A stretch of DNA of 31,330 nucleotides. It comes from Gammaproteobacteria bacterium. GTDB taxonomy: Bacteria > Pseudomonadota > Gammaproteobacteria > GCA-001735895. The position numbers and the translations under genes are program-made. Location of the stretch: contig JARFPR010000029.1 in NCBI GenBank assembly GCA_029288195.1, positions 1 through 31,330 of the forward strand, read 5' to 3'. This document shows positions 8,176 to 16,577 of the stretch, one piece after another. The notes under the pieces were generated by a model. It was given only the letters and a program-made list of their open reading frames with translations. It had not been told where the DNA came from and ran no database searches. Within the stretch, counting starts at the first letter, position 1, and every line of letters starts with the position of its first letter.

Positions 8176-10229
8176 TGTCTGTCCTGGAACGACTGCTGCA
8201 ACCCGGGTCGATCGCCGCGATCGGCGGCCTGCAAGCGAGCCGCGTGGTCGAACAATGCCAACTGATGGGCTACCAGGGCGAGATCTGGCCGGTACATCCC
8301 GAGAAAACCCAGGTGCGCGGAATCCCCGCGTTCAGGCGCGTCGAGGACCTGCCCGGTGTGCCCGATGCTGCCTTTGTCGGGGTTAATCGTCACGCTAGCG
8401 TCGATGTGGTCAGGGCGTTGCGGGAACGCGGCTGCGGAGGCGCGGTATGCTATGCCTCGGGCTTTCGCGAAGCCGATAAGACCGGGGGTGAGTTGCAGGC
8501 CGCATTGATCGAGGCAGCGGGCGAGATGCCGATTCTCGGCCCGAACTGTTACGGCTTTATCAATTATGCCGACGGCGCGCTGTTGTGGCCCGATCAGCAG
8601 GGCGGCAAGCGTCTAAAAGCCGACAGCACCGGGGTTGCGATCATCGCCCAGTCATCCAACATCGCGATTAACTTCACCATGCAAAAGCGTGGGCTGCCAC
8701 TGACCTACGTTGTTACGGTTGGCAACCAGGCGGTGGTCGGCATATCAGAGCTGGCACTGTCGCTGCTCGAAGATCCTCGCGTTACCGCGCTCGGCATGTA
8801 CGTCGAAGGTTTCGATTCAATTGTAGCGATGGAAAAACTGGCACAAAAATCGCGCGCGTTAAACAAGCCGATCGTCGTGTTCAAGGTCGGCAAGAGCGAA
8901 CAGTCGCAGGCCGCCGCAATGTCGCACACTGCATCGCTGGTGGGTTCGCACGAGGTGACGAGCGAATTTTTACGCCGTAACGGATTCGGCCAGGCCGAAT
9001 CGATTCCGGTGTTCCTTGAGTCGTTGAAGCTGCTGCATCAGCACGGTCCGCTCGATGGCTACCGGGTATCATCGATGAGCTGCTCCGGTGGTGAGGCCAG
9101 CATCATTGCCGACTCCGCAGCGCGGCACAAGGTTTATTTCCCCGACCTCGAAGACTCTCAAAAGGCACCGATCGAAGACGCGCTTGGCCCCCTGGTTACG
9201 GTTGCCAACCCTCTCGACTACCAGACCTACAGTTGGGGTAACCGGGAAGTGATGGAGGCTACCTACCGCGGGATGACGGCACTGGACTTCGATATGAATT
9301 ACCTGATCCTCGATTTTCCACATCATGCGCGCTGTGAAGACTGGGAGTGGCACATTGCGGTCGATGCTTTCGAATCGGCACTCAAGCATAACCGGGCCAA
9401 GGGCGCGTTCGTCGTCGGTATGCCGGAGAATATCCCTGAGGAATATACCGAGAATTTCAGTCAGCGCGGCATTGTCAGTTTTTACGGCATCGACGAGGCG
9501 CTGCAGGCCACAGAAATCGCCGCCGATATCGGTACCGCCTGGAAGCAGGAACCGCCTGAACCAGTATTGCAGCTTGCCCCAACTAACGGTGCCCGAATAA
9601 CTCTCGATGAGGCGAGTGCGAAGCAGCATTTAAGCAAAGCGGACGTGCCGATCCCGGAAGGTAGCTGCGCCGATTCAACTGAGGCCGCGTTGAAGCTTGC
9701 ACCGAGCCTGGGTTATCCGCTGGTAATGAAAGCGCTCGGCATCGCCCATAAAACCGAACATAACGCGGTACGACTGAACCTGGTTAACGAGGCGGACGTC
9801 AGTCAATCGGCCAGCGAATTATTCAAACTCAGCGACCAGCTTTACCTGGAAACCATGAAACCGGCCGTGGCCGAATTGATTGTCGGGGTAACTCGCGATC
9901 CCCAGTATGGCCAGGTTTTGACCATCGGCAGCGGCGGCATCCTGGTTGAAATCCTGAAGGATAGTAAAACGCTTATCATCCCGGCGCGACGCGATGAAAT
10001 CGAAGCTACAGTCGCGGGCCTTAAATCCGCATCGTTGCTCGAGGGCTATCGTGGCAAGCCCGCGGCTGACATCGAAGCTACCGTCGATGCCATTGTTGCA
10101 ATCCAGCAATACGCGATCTCGAATTCGGGTTCACTGATCGAACTTGACGTTAATCCATTACTGATCGGCGCGCAGGGAGAAGGCGTTTTCGCGGCCGATG
10201 CACTTATCGTTCTAGAGGAGCAGAAATAA
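8175..10229 (+). CDS. ADP-forming (NDP-forming) acyl-CoA synthetase
   Basis: A 684-residue single-chain acyl-CoA synthetase of the ADP-forming type: acid + CoA + ATP = acyl-CoA + ADP + Pi, a reversible reaction. Order: CoA-binding Rossmann domain (about 1-125), succinyl-CoA-ligase-like domains (about 150-450), ATP-grasp domain (about 480-684). The phospho-histidine region is AMSHTASLVGSH with His251. A conserved SCSGGEAS follows at about 300. The C-terminal ATP-grasp part includes YPLVMKALGIAHKTEHN and QVLTIGSGGILVEIL. Its place between the dehydrogenase (TGATG overlap) and caiD (no gap) suggests it activates butyrobetaine or carnitine. Because it is reversible it may also release CoA from carnitinyl-CoA or betainyl-CoA. 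Substrates are inferred. Confidence 0.9.
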   Translation: MSVLERLLQPGSIAAIGGLQASRVVEQCQLMGYQGEIWPVHPEKTQVRGIPAFRRVEDLPGVPDAAFVGVNRHASVDVVRALRERGCGGAVCYASGFREADKTGGELQAALIEAAGEMPILGPNCYGFINYADGALLWPDQQGGKRLKADSTGVAIIAQSSNIAINFTMQKRGLPLTYVVTVGNQAVVGISELALSLLEDPRVTALGMYVEGFDSIVAMEKLAQKSRALNKPIVVFKVGKSEQSQAAAMSHTASLVGSHEVTSEFLRRNGFGQAESIPVFLESLKLLHQHGPLDGYRVSSMSCSGGEASIIADSAARHKVYFPDLEDSQKAPIEDALGPLVTVANPLDYQTYSWGNREVMEATYRGMTALDFDMNYLILDFPHHARCEDWEWHIAVDAFESALKHNRAKGAFVVGMPENIPEEYTENFSQRGIVSFYGIDEALQATEIAADIGTAWKQEPPEPVLQLAPTNGARITLDEASAKQHLSKADVPIPEGSCADSTEAALKLAPSLGYPLVMKALGIAHKTEHNAVRLNLVNEADVSQSASELFKLSDQLYLETMKPAVAELIVGVTRDPQYGQVLTIGSGGILVEILKDSKTLIIPARRDEIEATVAGLKSASLLEGYRGKPAADIEATVDAIVAIQQYAISNSGSLIELDVNPLLIGAQGEGVFAADALIVLEEQK

Positions 10230-11012
10230 ATGTCTGATGTAATCACTACCCGCAGAGAAGGCGGGGTTCTCGAGGTCACGCTGGATCGACCCAAGGCCAA
10301 TGCTATCGATCTCCATACCAGCCGACTGATGGGTGAGACCTTCAGGGAATTTCGTGATGATCCCGAGTTGCGGGTTGCCATCGTCCAGACCGCGGGCGAT
10401 AAATTCTTTTGCGCCGGTTGGGATTTAAAGGCCGCCGCGGACGGCGACGCGGTTGACGGCGACTACGGCGTTGGCGGATTTGCGGGACTGCAGGAATTGC
10501 GCGGTCTTAATAAACCCGTCATTGCCGCGGTCAACGGTATGGCGGTCGGCGGTGGCTTTGAACTCATGTTGTCGGCGGACCTGATTTACGCCTCCGAACA
10601 TTCGAGTTTCGCGCTACCCGAGATCAAGGCCGGCACCCTGGCTGATGCCGCGACGATTAAACTACCGAAGCGCATTCCCTACCACGTGGCCATGGAAATG
10701 CTCTATCGCGGTCGCTGGATGGATAGCGCCGAGGCCTTGCGCTGGGGTCTGGTAAACGAGGTTCTGCCAACGGACGAGCTAATGGACCGGGTCTGGGAGG
10801 TTGCGTTCGAACTGGCCGCCGGACCACCGCTGGTGTTTGCATCGATCAAGGAAGTCGCGCGTGAAGCCGAGGCGATGAAGTTCCAGGATACGATGAACCG
10901 GATTACCAAGCGCCAGCTTGAGACGGTCGATATCCTGTACGGCAGCGAAGACGGCATGGAAGGCTTCAAGGCGTTCGCCGAAAAACGCGATCCAGTGTGG
11001 AAAGGAAAATGA
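10230..11012 (+). CDS. caiD: Crotonobetainyl-CoA hydratase / carnitinyl-CoA dehydratase
   Basis: A 260-residue crotonase that lines up almost without gaps, from memory, with E. coli CaiD. Shared blocks include DRPKANAID (19-27), FRDDPELRVAI, KFFCAGWDLKAAA (58-70), GGFAGL, KPVIAAVNG, GGGFEL, SFALPE, EALRWGLVN and the C-terminal AFAEKRDPVWKGK. Both catalytic glutamates are at the same numbers, E111 (GGGFEL) and E131 (FALPE). It adds water to crotonobetainyl-CoA to give L-carnitinyl-CoA. An oddity is the loop after E131: E. coli has GIVPDSGG, this protein has GTLADAAT. The ATG directly follows the synthetase stop, with GAGGAG inside the end of that gene. Low doubt about family; direction of use is inferred as hydration. 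Confidence 0.93.
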   Translation: MSDVITTRREGGVLEVTLDRPKANAIDLHTSRLMGETFREFRDDPELRVAIVQTAGDKFFCAGWDLKAAADGDAVDGDYGVGGFAGLQELRGLNKPVIAAVNGMAVGGGFELMLSADLIYASEHSSFALPEIKAGTLADAATIKLPKRIPYHVAMEMLYRGRWMDSAEALRWGLVNEVLPTDELMDRVWEVAFELAAGPPLVFASIKEVAREAEAMKFQDTMNRITKRQLETVDILYGSEDGMEGFKAFAEKRDPVWKGK

Positions 11013-11026
11013 CACAAGGTATAAAC

Positions 11027-11120
11027 CGTCATTGCGGCCTCGAGCCGCAATCTATTATGATGTATCAGAAAATTTCTAAACTTCGATTTTAATGGATCCC
11101 GGGTCAAGCCCGGGATGACG
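11027..11120. repeat. REP/MITE-like double-hairpin element
   Basis: A 94-base element between caiD and the acetoacetyl-CoA synthetase gene. The ends read CGTCAT...ATGACG, a six-base inverted terminal pair. Inside are two perfect hairpins: ATTGCGGC/GCCGCAAT (11031-11038, 11044-11051) and ATCCCGGG/CCCGGGAT (11096-11103, 11109-11116), each with a 5-base loop, separated by an AT-rich stretch. Such palindromes are often dispersed in proteobacterial genomes. It may dampen read-through or stabilise the upstream mRNA; no T tract follows, so it is not a classical terminator. Only one copy is visible here. Confidence 0.6.
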
Positions 11121-11152
11121 ATGTCTGTATTACCGGGGTAACAACGCCGAAA

Positions 11153-13093
11153 ATGAACGAAGCTCAACCCCTGTGGACACCCAGCCAGGCCAGCATCGAC
11201 GCTGCTAACATGACGCGCTTTATAGCGCAGGTGAATCAGCGCCACGACCTTTCGCTCAACGACTACGACGCGCTTTACCAATGGTCGACTGATCAAAAGG
11301 AGACCTTCTGGTCGGAGATCTGGGATTTCTGCGAAATCATCGGAGACAAGGGTGAACGCATCCTGATCGATGGCGAAGATATCGAAAAAGCGCAATGGTT
11401 TCCCGACGCAACACTCAATTTTGCCGAAAACCTGTTGCGCAAAAAGAATGACGAAATCGCGATTTACTTTCGTGCCGAAGACCAGGTCGACTACTCGCTG
11501 ACTTACCGTGAACTTTACGACCAGGTCGCAAGCGTTGCCGACTGGCTTAAATCGAACGGACTTAAAGCCGGTGATCGCGTCGCTGCCTACCTGCCCAATA
11601 TGCCCGAGGCCGTGGTCGCGATGCTCGCAACTACCAGTCTCGGTGGCGTGTGGACATCGACTTCACCCGACTTCGGCGAAGACAGCGTCGTCGACCGCTT
11701 CGGCCAGACAGAACCCAGGTTTCTGTTCACCGTGGACGGATACTTTTATAACGGTAAACGCCACGATATCAATAACAAGGTTAAAAGCATCTGTGCGCAA
11801 TTGCCTAGCCTTGAACAGGTGGTCCAGATCAACCTTGCCGGATTTGGCAACCAGGTCGGGGCTGTCAACTGGAGCGACATCATCGCCAATCCTGTCACAG
11901 AAATAGAATTCGTAGCGCGCAATTTTAATGATCCGCTGTACGTACTCTATTCCTCGGGTACGACCGGTAAGCCCAAGTGCATCACCCATGGGGTGGGCGG
12001 CACGCTGATCCAGCATTTAAAGGAGCAGATGCTGCATTGCGATGTTCATCCGGGAGATCGCGTTTTTTATTTCACCACGCTGGGCTGGATGATGTGGAAC
12101 TGGCTGGTCAGTGCGCTCGCTAGCAAAGCCGCGCTGGTGCTCTACGACGGCTCGCCATTCTATCCCGACGGCGAAGTTCTTTGGCGCTACGCCGAAGATA
12201 TAGAACTGACCATTTTTGGTACTTCGGCCAAGTACATCGATGCGATGAAGAATGCCAAACTGCGCCCGCGGGACAAGTTCAAGCTCTCGGCATTGCGCAC
12301 GATTGCATCGACCGGCTCGGTGCTCGCGCCGGAAAGTTTTGACTATGTCTATGAAGACATCAAGCAGGATGTCTGTCTTGCTTCTGTGTCCGGTGGCACC
12401 GATATTGTTTCCTGTTTCGTAATCAGCTGCCCGCTGCTGCCAGTTTACCGCGGTGAAATCCAGTGTCGTGGGCTCGGCTTGGCAGTCGAGGTTTTTGATG
12501 ATGACGGCAATCCCATCAGAAACGAAAAGGGTGAACTCGTCTGCACGCAAACATTCCCCTGCCAACCGGTTTACTTCTGGGCTGACGCCAGCGGTGAAAA
12601 GTATCACAACGCTTACTTCGCGCGTTTCGATAATGTCTGGCATCACGGCGACTATGTCATGCTGACCGATCACAACGGCATTATCGTTTACGGCAGATCC
12701 GATGCGACGCTCAATCCCGGGGGCGTGCGTATCGGTACCGCCGAAATATATCGTCATGTCGAGCAGCTCGATGAGGTTGTCGAAAGCATCGTCATCGGGC
12801 AGCAATGGGAGGACGATGTACGCGTTGTACTGTTTGTTGTTTTACAGCCTGGCATTGATCTGGACAATACACTGCAAGACAGGATCCGCGGGACCGTACG
12901 AGCGAAATGCACACCCCGTCATGTGCCCGCAAAAATTGTGCAGGTATCCGAAATACCGCGCACCAAGTCGGGCAAGATCGTCGAACTCGCGGTGCGCGAA
13001 GTAGTCCATGACCGTGCGGTCAAGAATGTGCACTCACTTGCCAATCCAGAAGCGTTAGAACTCTATCGCAACCTGCCCCAGCTGCAAGACTAA
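11153..13093 (+). CDS. Acetoacetyl-CoA synthetase (acetoacetate-CoA ligase)
   Basis: A 646-residue ANL-family AMP-forming ligase with the long N-terminal region of acetoacetyl-CoA synthetases (FWSEIWDFCEI near residue 57, WFPDATLNFAENLL near 82). The P-loop motif is YSSGTTGKPK (about 266-275), followed by TTLGWMMWNWLVSAL, a signature of this subfamily, and SVSGGTDIVSCF. The C-terminal YGRSDATLNPGGVRIG hinge and the adenylating lysine K608 (RTKSGK) are intact. It converts acetoacetate to acetoacetyl-CoA. Acetoacetate is exactly the second product of the CdhC reaction, so the gene closes the pathway. It follows caiD after a 140-base gap containing the repeat and may be co-transcribed or have its own promoter; none is obvious. 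Confidence 0.94.
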   Translation: MNEAQPLWTPSQASIDAANMTRFIAQVNQRHDLSLNDYDALYQWSTDQKETFWSEIWDFCEIIGDKGERILIDGEDIEKAQWFPDATLNFAENLLRKKNDEIAIYFRAEDQVDYSLTYRELYDQVASVADWLKSNGLKAGDRVAAYLPNMPEAVVAMLATTSLGGVWTSTSPDFGEDSVVDRFGQTEPRFLFTVDGYFYNGKRHDINNKVKSICAQLPSLEQVVQINLAGFGNQVGAVNWSDIIANPVTEIEFVARNFNDPLYVLYSSGTTGKPKCITHGVGGTLIQHLKEQMLHCDVHPGDRVFYFTTLGWMMWNWLVSALASKAALVLYDGSPFYPDGEVLWRYAEDIELTIFGTSAKYIDAMKNAKLRPRDKFKLSALRTIASTGSVLAPESFDYVYEDIKQDVCLASVSGGTDIVSCFVISCPLLPVYRGEIQCRGLGLAVEVFDDDGNPIRNEKGELVCTQTFPCQPVYFWADASGEKYHNAYFARFDNVWHHGDYVMLTDHNGIIVYGRSDATLNPGGVRIGTAEIYRHVEQLDEVVESIVIGQQWEDDVRVVLFVVLQPGIDLDNTLQDRIRGTVRAKCTPRHVPAKIVQVSEIPRTKSGKIVELAVREVVHDRAVKNVHSLANPEALELYRNLPQLQD

Positions 13094-13096
13094 GCT

Positions 13097-13984
13097 TTGA
13101 ATTCAAGAACAATCCTGATCAACTGGACGCTGTTGCTGGGCCTGGTTGCACTGTGGGGGACTTCCTTCATGTTTACCGCGATATCGGTCAGCACCGTCGA
13201 TCCGATCTCGGTTGTTTTTTACCGCCTGGCGCTGGGTGCATTGGTGCTGTCACTGGTGGTCTACGCGCGCGGTCATTCAATTCCCCGGGATTGGCGCACC
13301 TGGGCGGGTTTCCTGGTAATGGCTATCGTCGGTAATGCGTTACCTTTCTTTCTGATCTCCTGGGGTCAACAAGAGGTAGACTCGGGCGTCGCCGGCATGA
13401 TCATGGCCATCATGCCGTTGTTGACCATGGTGTTTGCGCATTATTTTATCGTCGACGAAAAGCTCAATCGTTACAAGCTGATCGGCTTTGCGCTTGGCAT
13501 TACCGGAGTTATCCTGCTGCTTGGCCCCGTGTTCGAAGGGGGTGGTCGGGAATTCTGGAGTGGACTGGCAATTTTTACCGCGGCTTCCTGCTACGCAGTC
13601 AATTCGATCCTGATCAAGCGCCTGCCGCGCTTCAGCCCGATGGTGGGCGCCTGCGGTGTACTCATCATGGCAAGCCTGGTCATGTTGCCCATCTGGGCGA
13701 TTATGGCACCCGAAAATAATAACATCAGCCAGGATTCAATGATGTCGGTGATCTGGTTGGGTATCGGTCCCACGGGAATTGCGACCATTATCCTGTTTGC
13801 GGTCATCGACCGGGCCGGGCCGACCTTCCTGTCGACAATAAACTACCTGATCCCGGTGGTAGCTTTTTTATGTGGCGCCTGGCTACTGTCAGAACCGGTA
13901 TCCTGGCAACATTTCGTCGCGCTGGCGACTATTCTGGGCGGCATTGGTATAACCCGGATCAGGGTGAACCGAGCGCTTCGCTGA
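13097..13984 (+). CDS. EamA/DMT-family transporter
   Basis: A 295-residue inner-membrane protein with about ten hydrophobic helices arranged as two EamA repeats (roughly 10-140 and 150-290). LGLVALWGTSFMFTAISV at the N-terminus and PVVAFLCGAWLLSEPVSWQHFVALATILGGIGI at the C-terminus, split across the repeat, are typical of drug/metabolite transporters. It begins at a TTG 3 bases after the acetoacetyl-CoA synthetase stop, so it is probably translationally coupled to that gene. The cargo cannot be read from sequence; position suggests a metabolite of the amine pathway. Its 3' end overlaps the convergent LysR gene by 26 bases. Confidence 0.88.
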   Translation: MNSRTILINWTLLLGLVALWGTSFMFTAISVSTVDPISVVFYRLALGALVLSLVVYARGHSIPRDWRTWAGFLVMAIVGNALPFFLISWGQQEVDSGVAGMIMAIMPLLTMVFAHYFIVDEKLNRYKLIGFALGITGVILLLGPVFEGGGREFWSGLAIFTAASCYAVNSILIKRLPRFSPMVGACGVLIMASLVMLPIWAIMAPENNNISQDSMMSVIWLGIGPTGIATIILFAVIDRAGPTFLSTINYLIPVVAFLCGAWLLSEPVSWQHFVALATILGGIGITRIRVNRALR

Positions 13985-14825
13985 AGTGATCGATGAACGC
14001 GTGTACCCGGGCAGAACGGACCAGGTCAGGATGCGCCAATATCCATAAGCCGGTAGTCAGTTCCGCAGTCGGAAATGCCACCCGGTTCAGGGCCTGCGAT
14101 GCATCGCCCAGGAAGCGGGGTAATAACGCGAGTCCGATACCTGCTTCCGCCGCAATTCGAATCGCGACAAAGGAATCACAGCGCATGCAAATTCTGGATT
14201 TATCGATGGTTGCATCGAACCAGCTGCCAACGGGTGTACTACTCAGGCTATCGACCAGACCGATCCAGCGGCAACCGACAATACCACCAGGCGCATTTGA
14301 CTCAAGATAATCGGCCGACGCATATACCCCGAACTCGACGTCGCACAGTCGTTTCGAGACCAGGCTGGAATCAGGATGCCCGGTTGGTCTGATGGCAACG
14401 TCGGCATCGCGTCGGTTGAGATCGAGGACGCTATTGGTAACCAGCAAATCGACGATGATGTGCGGATGCTTTTCCCTGAAACTTGCGAGATGCGGGCCCA
14501 GCACCGCCAACATAAAGGAGTCGGTCGTGGTAACTCGTAGCTCGCCTTCAAGCTTGAGTTCATGTCCGGCGATTTGGCGCTGCATGGTGAACAGTGTATC
14601 TTCAACCTCGCGTGCGGCATTGATCATTTTCTCTGCTTCCGGGGTTAGAACATAACCCGAATCACCGCGCTCAAAAATGCGACAGTTGAGGTTTTCCTGG
14701 AATAGATTGATACGGCGTAATACCGTGGTGCGGTTAACTTCCAGCTCACGCGCCGCGGCGGCGATGGAGCCCTTGTTGGCAACCATCAGTACGTAACGTA
14801 GATTATCCCAGTTAATATGCTGCAT
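13959..14825 (-). CDS. LysR-family transcriptional regulator
   Basis: A 288-residue LysR regulator. The N-terminal winged helix-turn-helix starts MQHINWDNLRYVLMVANKGS, with AAAARELEVNRTTVLRRI as the recognition region (about 22-39). The rest is the periplasmic-binding-like effector domain (about 85-285). The reading frame extends 52 codons further upstream, but that part is not LysR-like, so the ATG at 14825 is the start. It is divergent from the cytochrome c' gene, about 100 bases away, a usual arrangement for a LysR target. It lies tail to tail with the DMT gene. The inducer is unknown. Confidence 0.93.
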   Translation of the reverse strand: MQHINWDNLRYVLMVANKGSIAAAARELEVNRTTVLRRINLFQENLNCRIFERGDSGYVLTPEAEKMINAAREVEDTLFTMQRQIAGHELKLEGELRVTTTDSFMLAVLGPHLASFREKHPHIIVDLLVTNSVLDLNRRDADVAIRPTGHPDSSLVSKRLCDVEFGVYASADYLESNAPGGIVGCRWIGLVDSLSSTPVGSWFDATIDKSRICMRCDSFVAIRIAAEAGIGLALLPRFLGDASQALNRVAFPTAELTTGLWILAHPDLVRSARVHAFIDHFSEALGSP

Positions 14826-14857
14826 ATTTGCAGCACTATAGCGCAAAAATATGTAAT

Positions 14858-14885
14858 TTGATGTAATTTTATGACAGCTTATAAT
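14858..14885 (+). promoter_or_regulatory. Sigma-70 promoter of the cytochrome c' gene
   Basis: TTGATG (14858-14863) and a perfect TATAAT (14880-14885) are 16 bases apart. The predicted start near 14892 leaves a leader of about 35 bases. The surrounding AT-rich sequence lies between the divergent LysR and cytochrome genes and would also hold the LysR site; a clear T-N11-A palindrome was not pinned down. Confidence 0.6.
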
Positions 14886-14926
14886 GCGTGCTCGATACTG
14901 CAACGACGAAAACCAGGAGATACAAC

Positions 14927-15394
14927 ATGAGAATCGCTTCCCGACTCTGTCTAATGACCATCGGACTGGCGCTTGCCGCACCCGGCTTTGCCGCCAAAGA
15001 CCCCAACCTCAAGTTAATAAAGGCCCGCCAGGGGGAAATGCAATTACGTAGTTTCAATGTCGGACCGTTATTCGGCATGGCCAAGGGCAAAATGGAATAT
15101 AACGCCGAACTCGCCGCCACACTCGCCAATAACCTGAAGACCCAGCTCGAACTCGACATGGGACGCGCCTGGAAGAAAGGTACTGGAAACGATGCCTACT
15201 CCGGCAAGACCACGGCCCTGCCAAAGATCTGGACGACTTACCCGGAAATCGCCGACTATGGTAAGAAGTACGCGAAGGCCATAAACGAACTGGCTGCAGT
15301 TGCCGGTAACGGCGTTGATTCGTTGAAAGCGAAAATGGGCGCGGTCGGAAAGTCCTGCAAGGGCTGCCACGACGAGTTTCGTGAAGAGCAGTAA
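14927..15394 (+). CDS. Cytochrome c' (class II c-type cytochrome)
   Basis: A 155-residue secreted monoheme cytochrome. A signal peptide covers about residues 1-23 (RLCLMTIGLALAAPGFAAK). The heme site CKGCH (144-148) is near the C-terminus, as in cytochrome c', and the N-terminal helix contains RQGEMQLRSFN, similar to the family's heme-facing region. It acts in the periplasm; relatives bind NO or other small gases, but a role here is not shown. The start is set by AGGAGA 6 bases before ATG; a GTG at 14888 is in frame but has no ribosome site and would put the signal peptide inside. It is preceded by a good promoter and is divergent from a LysR gene. Confidence 0.9.
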   Translation: MRIASRLCLMTIGLALAAPGFAAKDPNLKLIKARQGEMQLRSFNVGPLFGMAKGKMEYNAELAATLANNLKTQLELDMGRAWKKGTGNDAYSGKTTALPKIWTTYPEIADYGKKYAKAINELAAVAGNGVDSLKAKMGAVGKSCKGCHDEFREEQ

Positions 15395-15583
15395 GCACCC
15401 GTAAATCCTTGTAGGGATTTCGACTCGAAACAATCTGAGGCCCGTTGACGCATCTGTGGCACCGGGTTTCGTTACCTGCTGTGCGCACTGGCCGAATGTT
15501 CGGCAAGTTCGTGTTGACTGATCCGATCCCGAGGGATTTATCGATCGTTGACGATTCGATAGACTGCTGCATATGAGGCAACC

Positions 15584-16468
15584 ATGATCCCTGTACCGCG
15601 TTACCTCGCCGCGCTGTGTTTGTTTATCGCGACCTTAGCATGGTGTGCCCACGCGCAAGCGCAGGCCGACCAGCCATCGATGTCGCGTGGGGAATACGTT
15701 TTGAAGATCAGTGGCTGCAGCCACTGCCATACCGCTGACGACGGCGAGCATTTAGCAGGGGGGCGTGCGTTGGAGACTCCTTTCGGAACCTTCTATACCC
15801 CTAATATAACCTCCCACATAAGCGCTGGTATCGGTGCGTGGAGTGCAGATGATTTCGAGCGTGCGCTGCTCCACGGTGTGTCACCGGACGGTAGCGACTA
15901 CTACCCGGCATTTCCTTATACGTCCTATACGCGCATGCGCGCCGAGGACGCACGGGCCTTGCACGGCTACATCCTGTCGCTACCCGCCTCGGCGCAACCC
16001 AACCGTGCCCACGAACTGTCATGGTTTCTGCGCTGGCGGATGGCTGCGACGGTCTGGAAGTGGCTGTTCTTCAGTGCCGGTGATCTCCAGCAGCTCCCCG
16101 CGCAAAGCGAACATGTGAACCGTGGAGCTTACCTAGCCGAAGCATTGGGGCATTGTGGCGAATGTCATACACCGCGTAATCTATTCGGCGCGTTGCAAGC
16201 GGACCTGGTTTTCGCAGGCAATGCAGAGGGACCTGACGACGAGTTGGTGCCCAATATTACGCCGCACGAGACCACCGGCATCGGCGACTGGAGTCGGGAC
16301 GAACTGCTGGAGTTCTTGAAATTCGGCGAGCTACCGGATGGCGAGTACGCCGTTGGATCGATGGAACCAGTGATCGAGGGAATACGGCACCTGACGCCGG
16401 AGGACCGCGACGCACTAACCGACTACCTCAGGTCAGTGCCACCGATTGAGAATCGCATCAGCAACTGA
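15584..16468 (+). CDS. Periplasmic diheme cytochrome c
   Basis: A 294-residue c-type cytochrome with an N-terminal signal peptide (about 1-27, ending AHAQA). Two heme-binding sites are CSHCH (45-49) and CGECH (191-195), each followed by the TPFGTFYTPNIT or LVPNITPHETTGIGDWS type of segment found in the cytochrome subunits of membrane-bound alcohol, aldehyde and gluconate dehydrogenases. Those subunits usually have three hemes and over 400 residues; this one has two and no evident C-terminal anchor. It likely passes electrons from a periplasmic dehydrogenase to the terminal oxidase. No partner dehydrogenase is adjacent. The 189 bases before it hold only a weak AAATCC/GGATTT hairpin (15403-15420). 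Confidence 0.88.
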   Translation: MIPVPRYLAALCLFIATLAWCAHAQAQADQPSMSRGEYVLKISGCSHCHTADDGEHLAGGRALETPFGTFYTPNITSHISAGIGAWSADDFERALLHGVSPDGSDYYPAFPYTSYTRMRAEDARALHGYILSLPASAQPNRAHELSWFLRWRMAATVWKWLFFSAGDLQQLPAQSEHVNRGAYLAEALGHCGECHTPRNLFGALQADLVFAGNAEGPDDELVPNITPHETTGIGDWSRDELLEFLKFGELPDGEYAVGSMEPVIEGIRHLTPEDRDALTDYLRSVPPIENRISN

Positions 16469-16577
16469 AGCTAGCCGGAACATCCAGCATACAGCGGCAG
16501 GCCGAACTGGAATAGTTCCGCAGACATTATTGAATCATGCCCCCAATCGAATACACGCCGTAAACTGAGGTCAGTCG

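Noticed and set aside
7015..11012. Anaerobic carnitine reduction operon (caiTABCDE)
   Set aside because: No CaiT, CaiB CoA-transferase or AMP-forming CaiC is present; cdhA, cdhC and nearby ETF favour aerobic degradation.
12017..12805. Minus-strand open frame of 262 codons
   Set aside because: Antisense to acetoacetyl-CoA synthetase and without recognisable domains; a by-product of codon bias.
14826..14981. N-terminal extension of the LysR frame
   Set aside because: The extra 52 residues precede the usual LysR start and overlap the divergent promoter region.
15403..15420. Hairpin AAATCC/GGATTT after cytochrome c'
   Set aside because: Only six base pairs and no T tract, so not called as a terminator.
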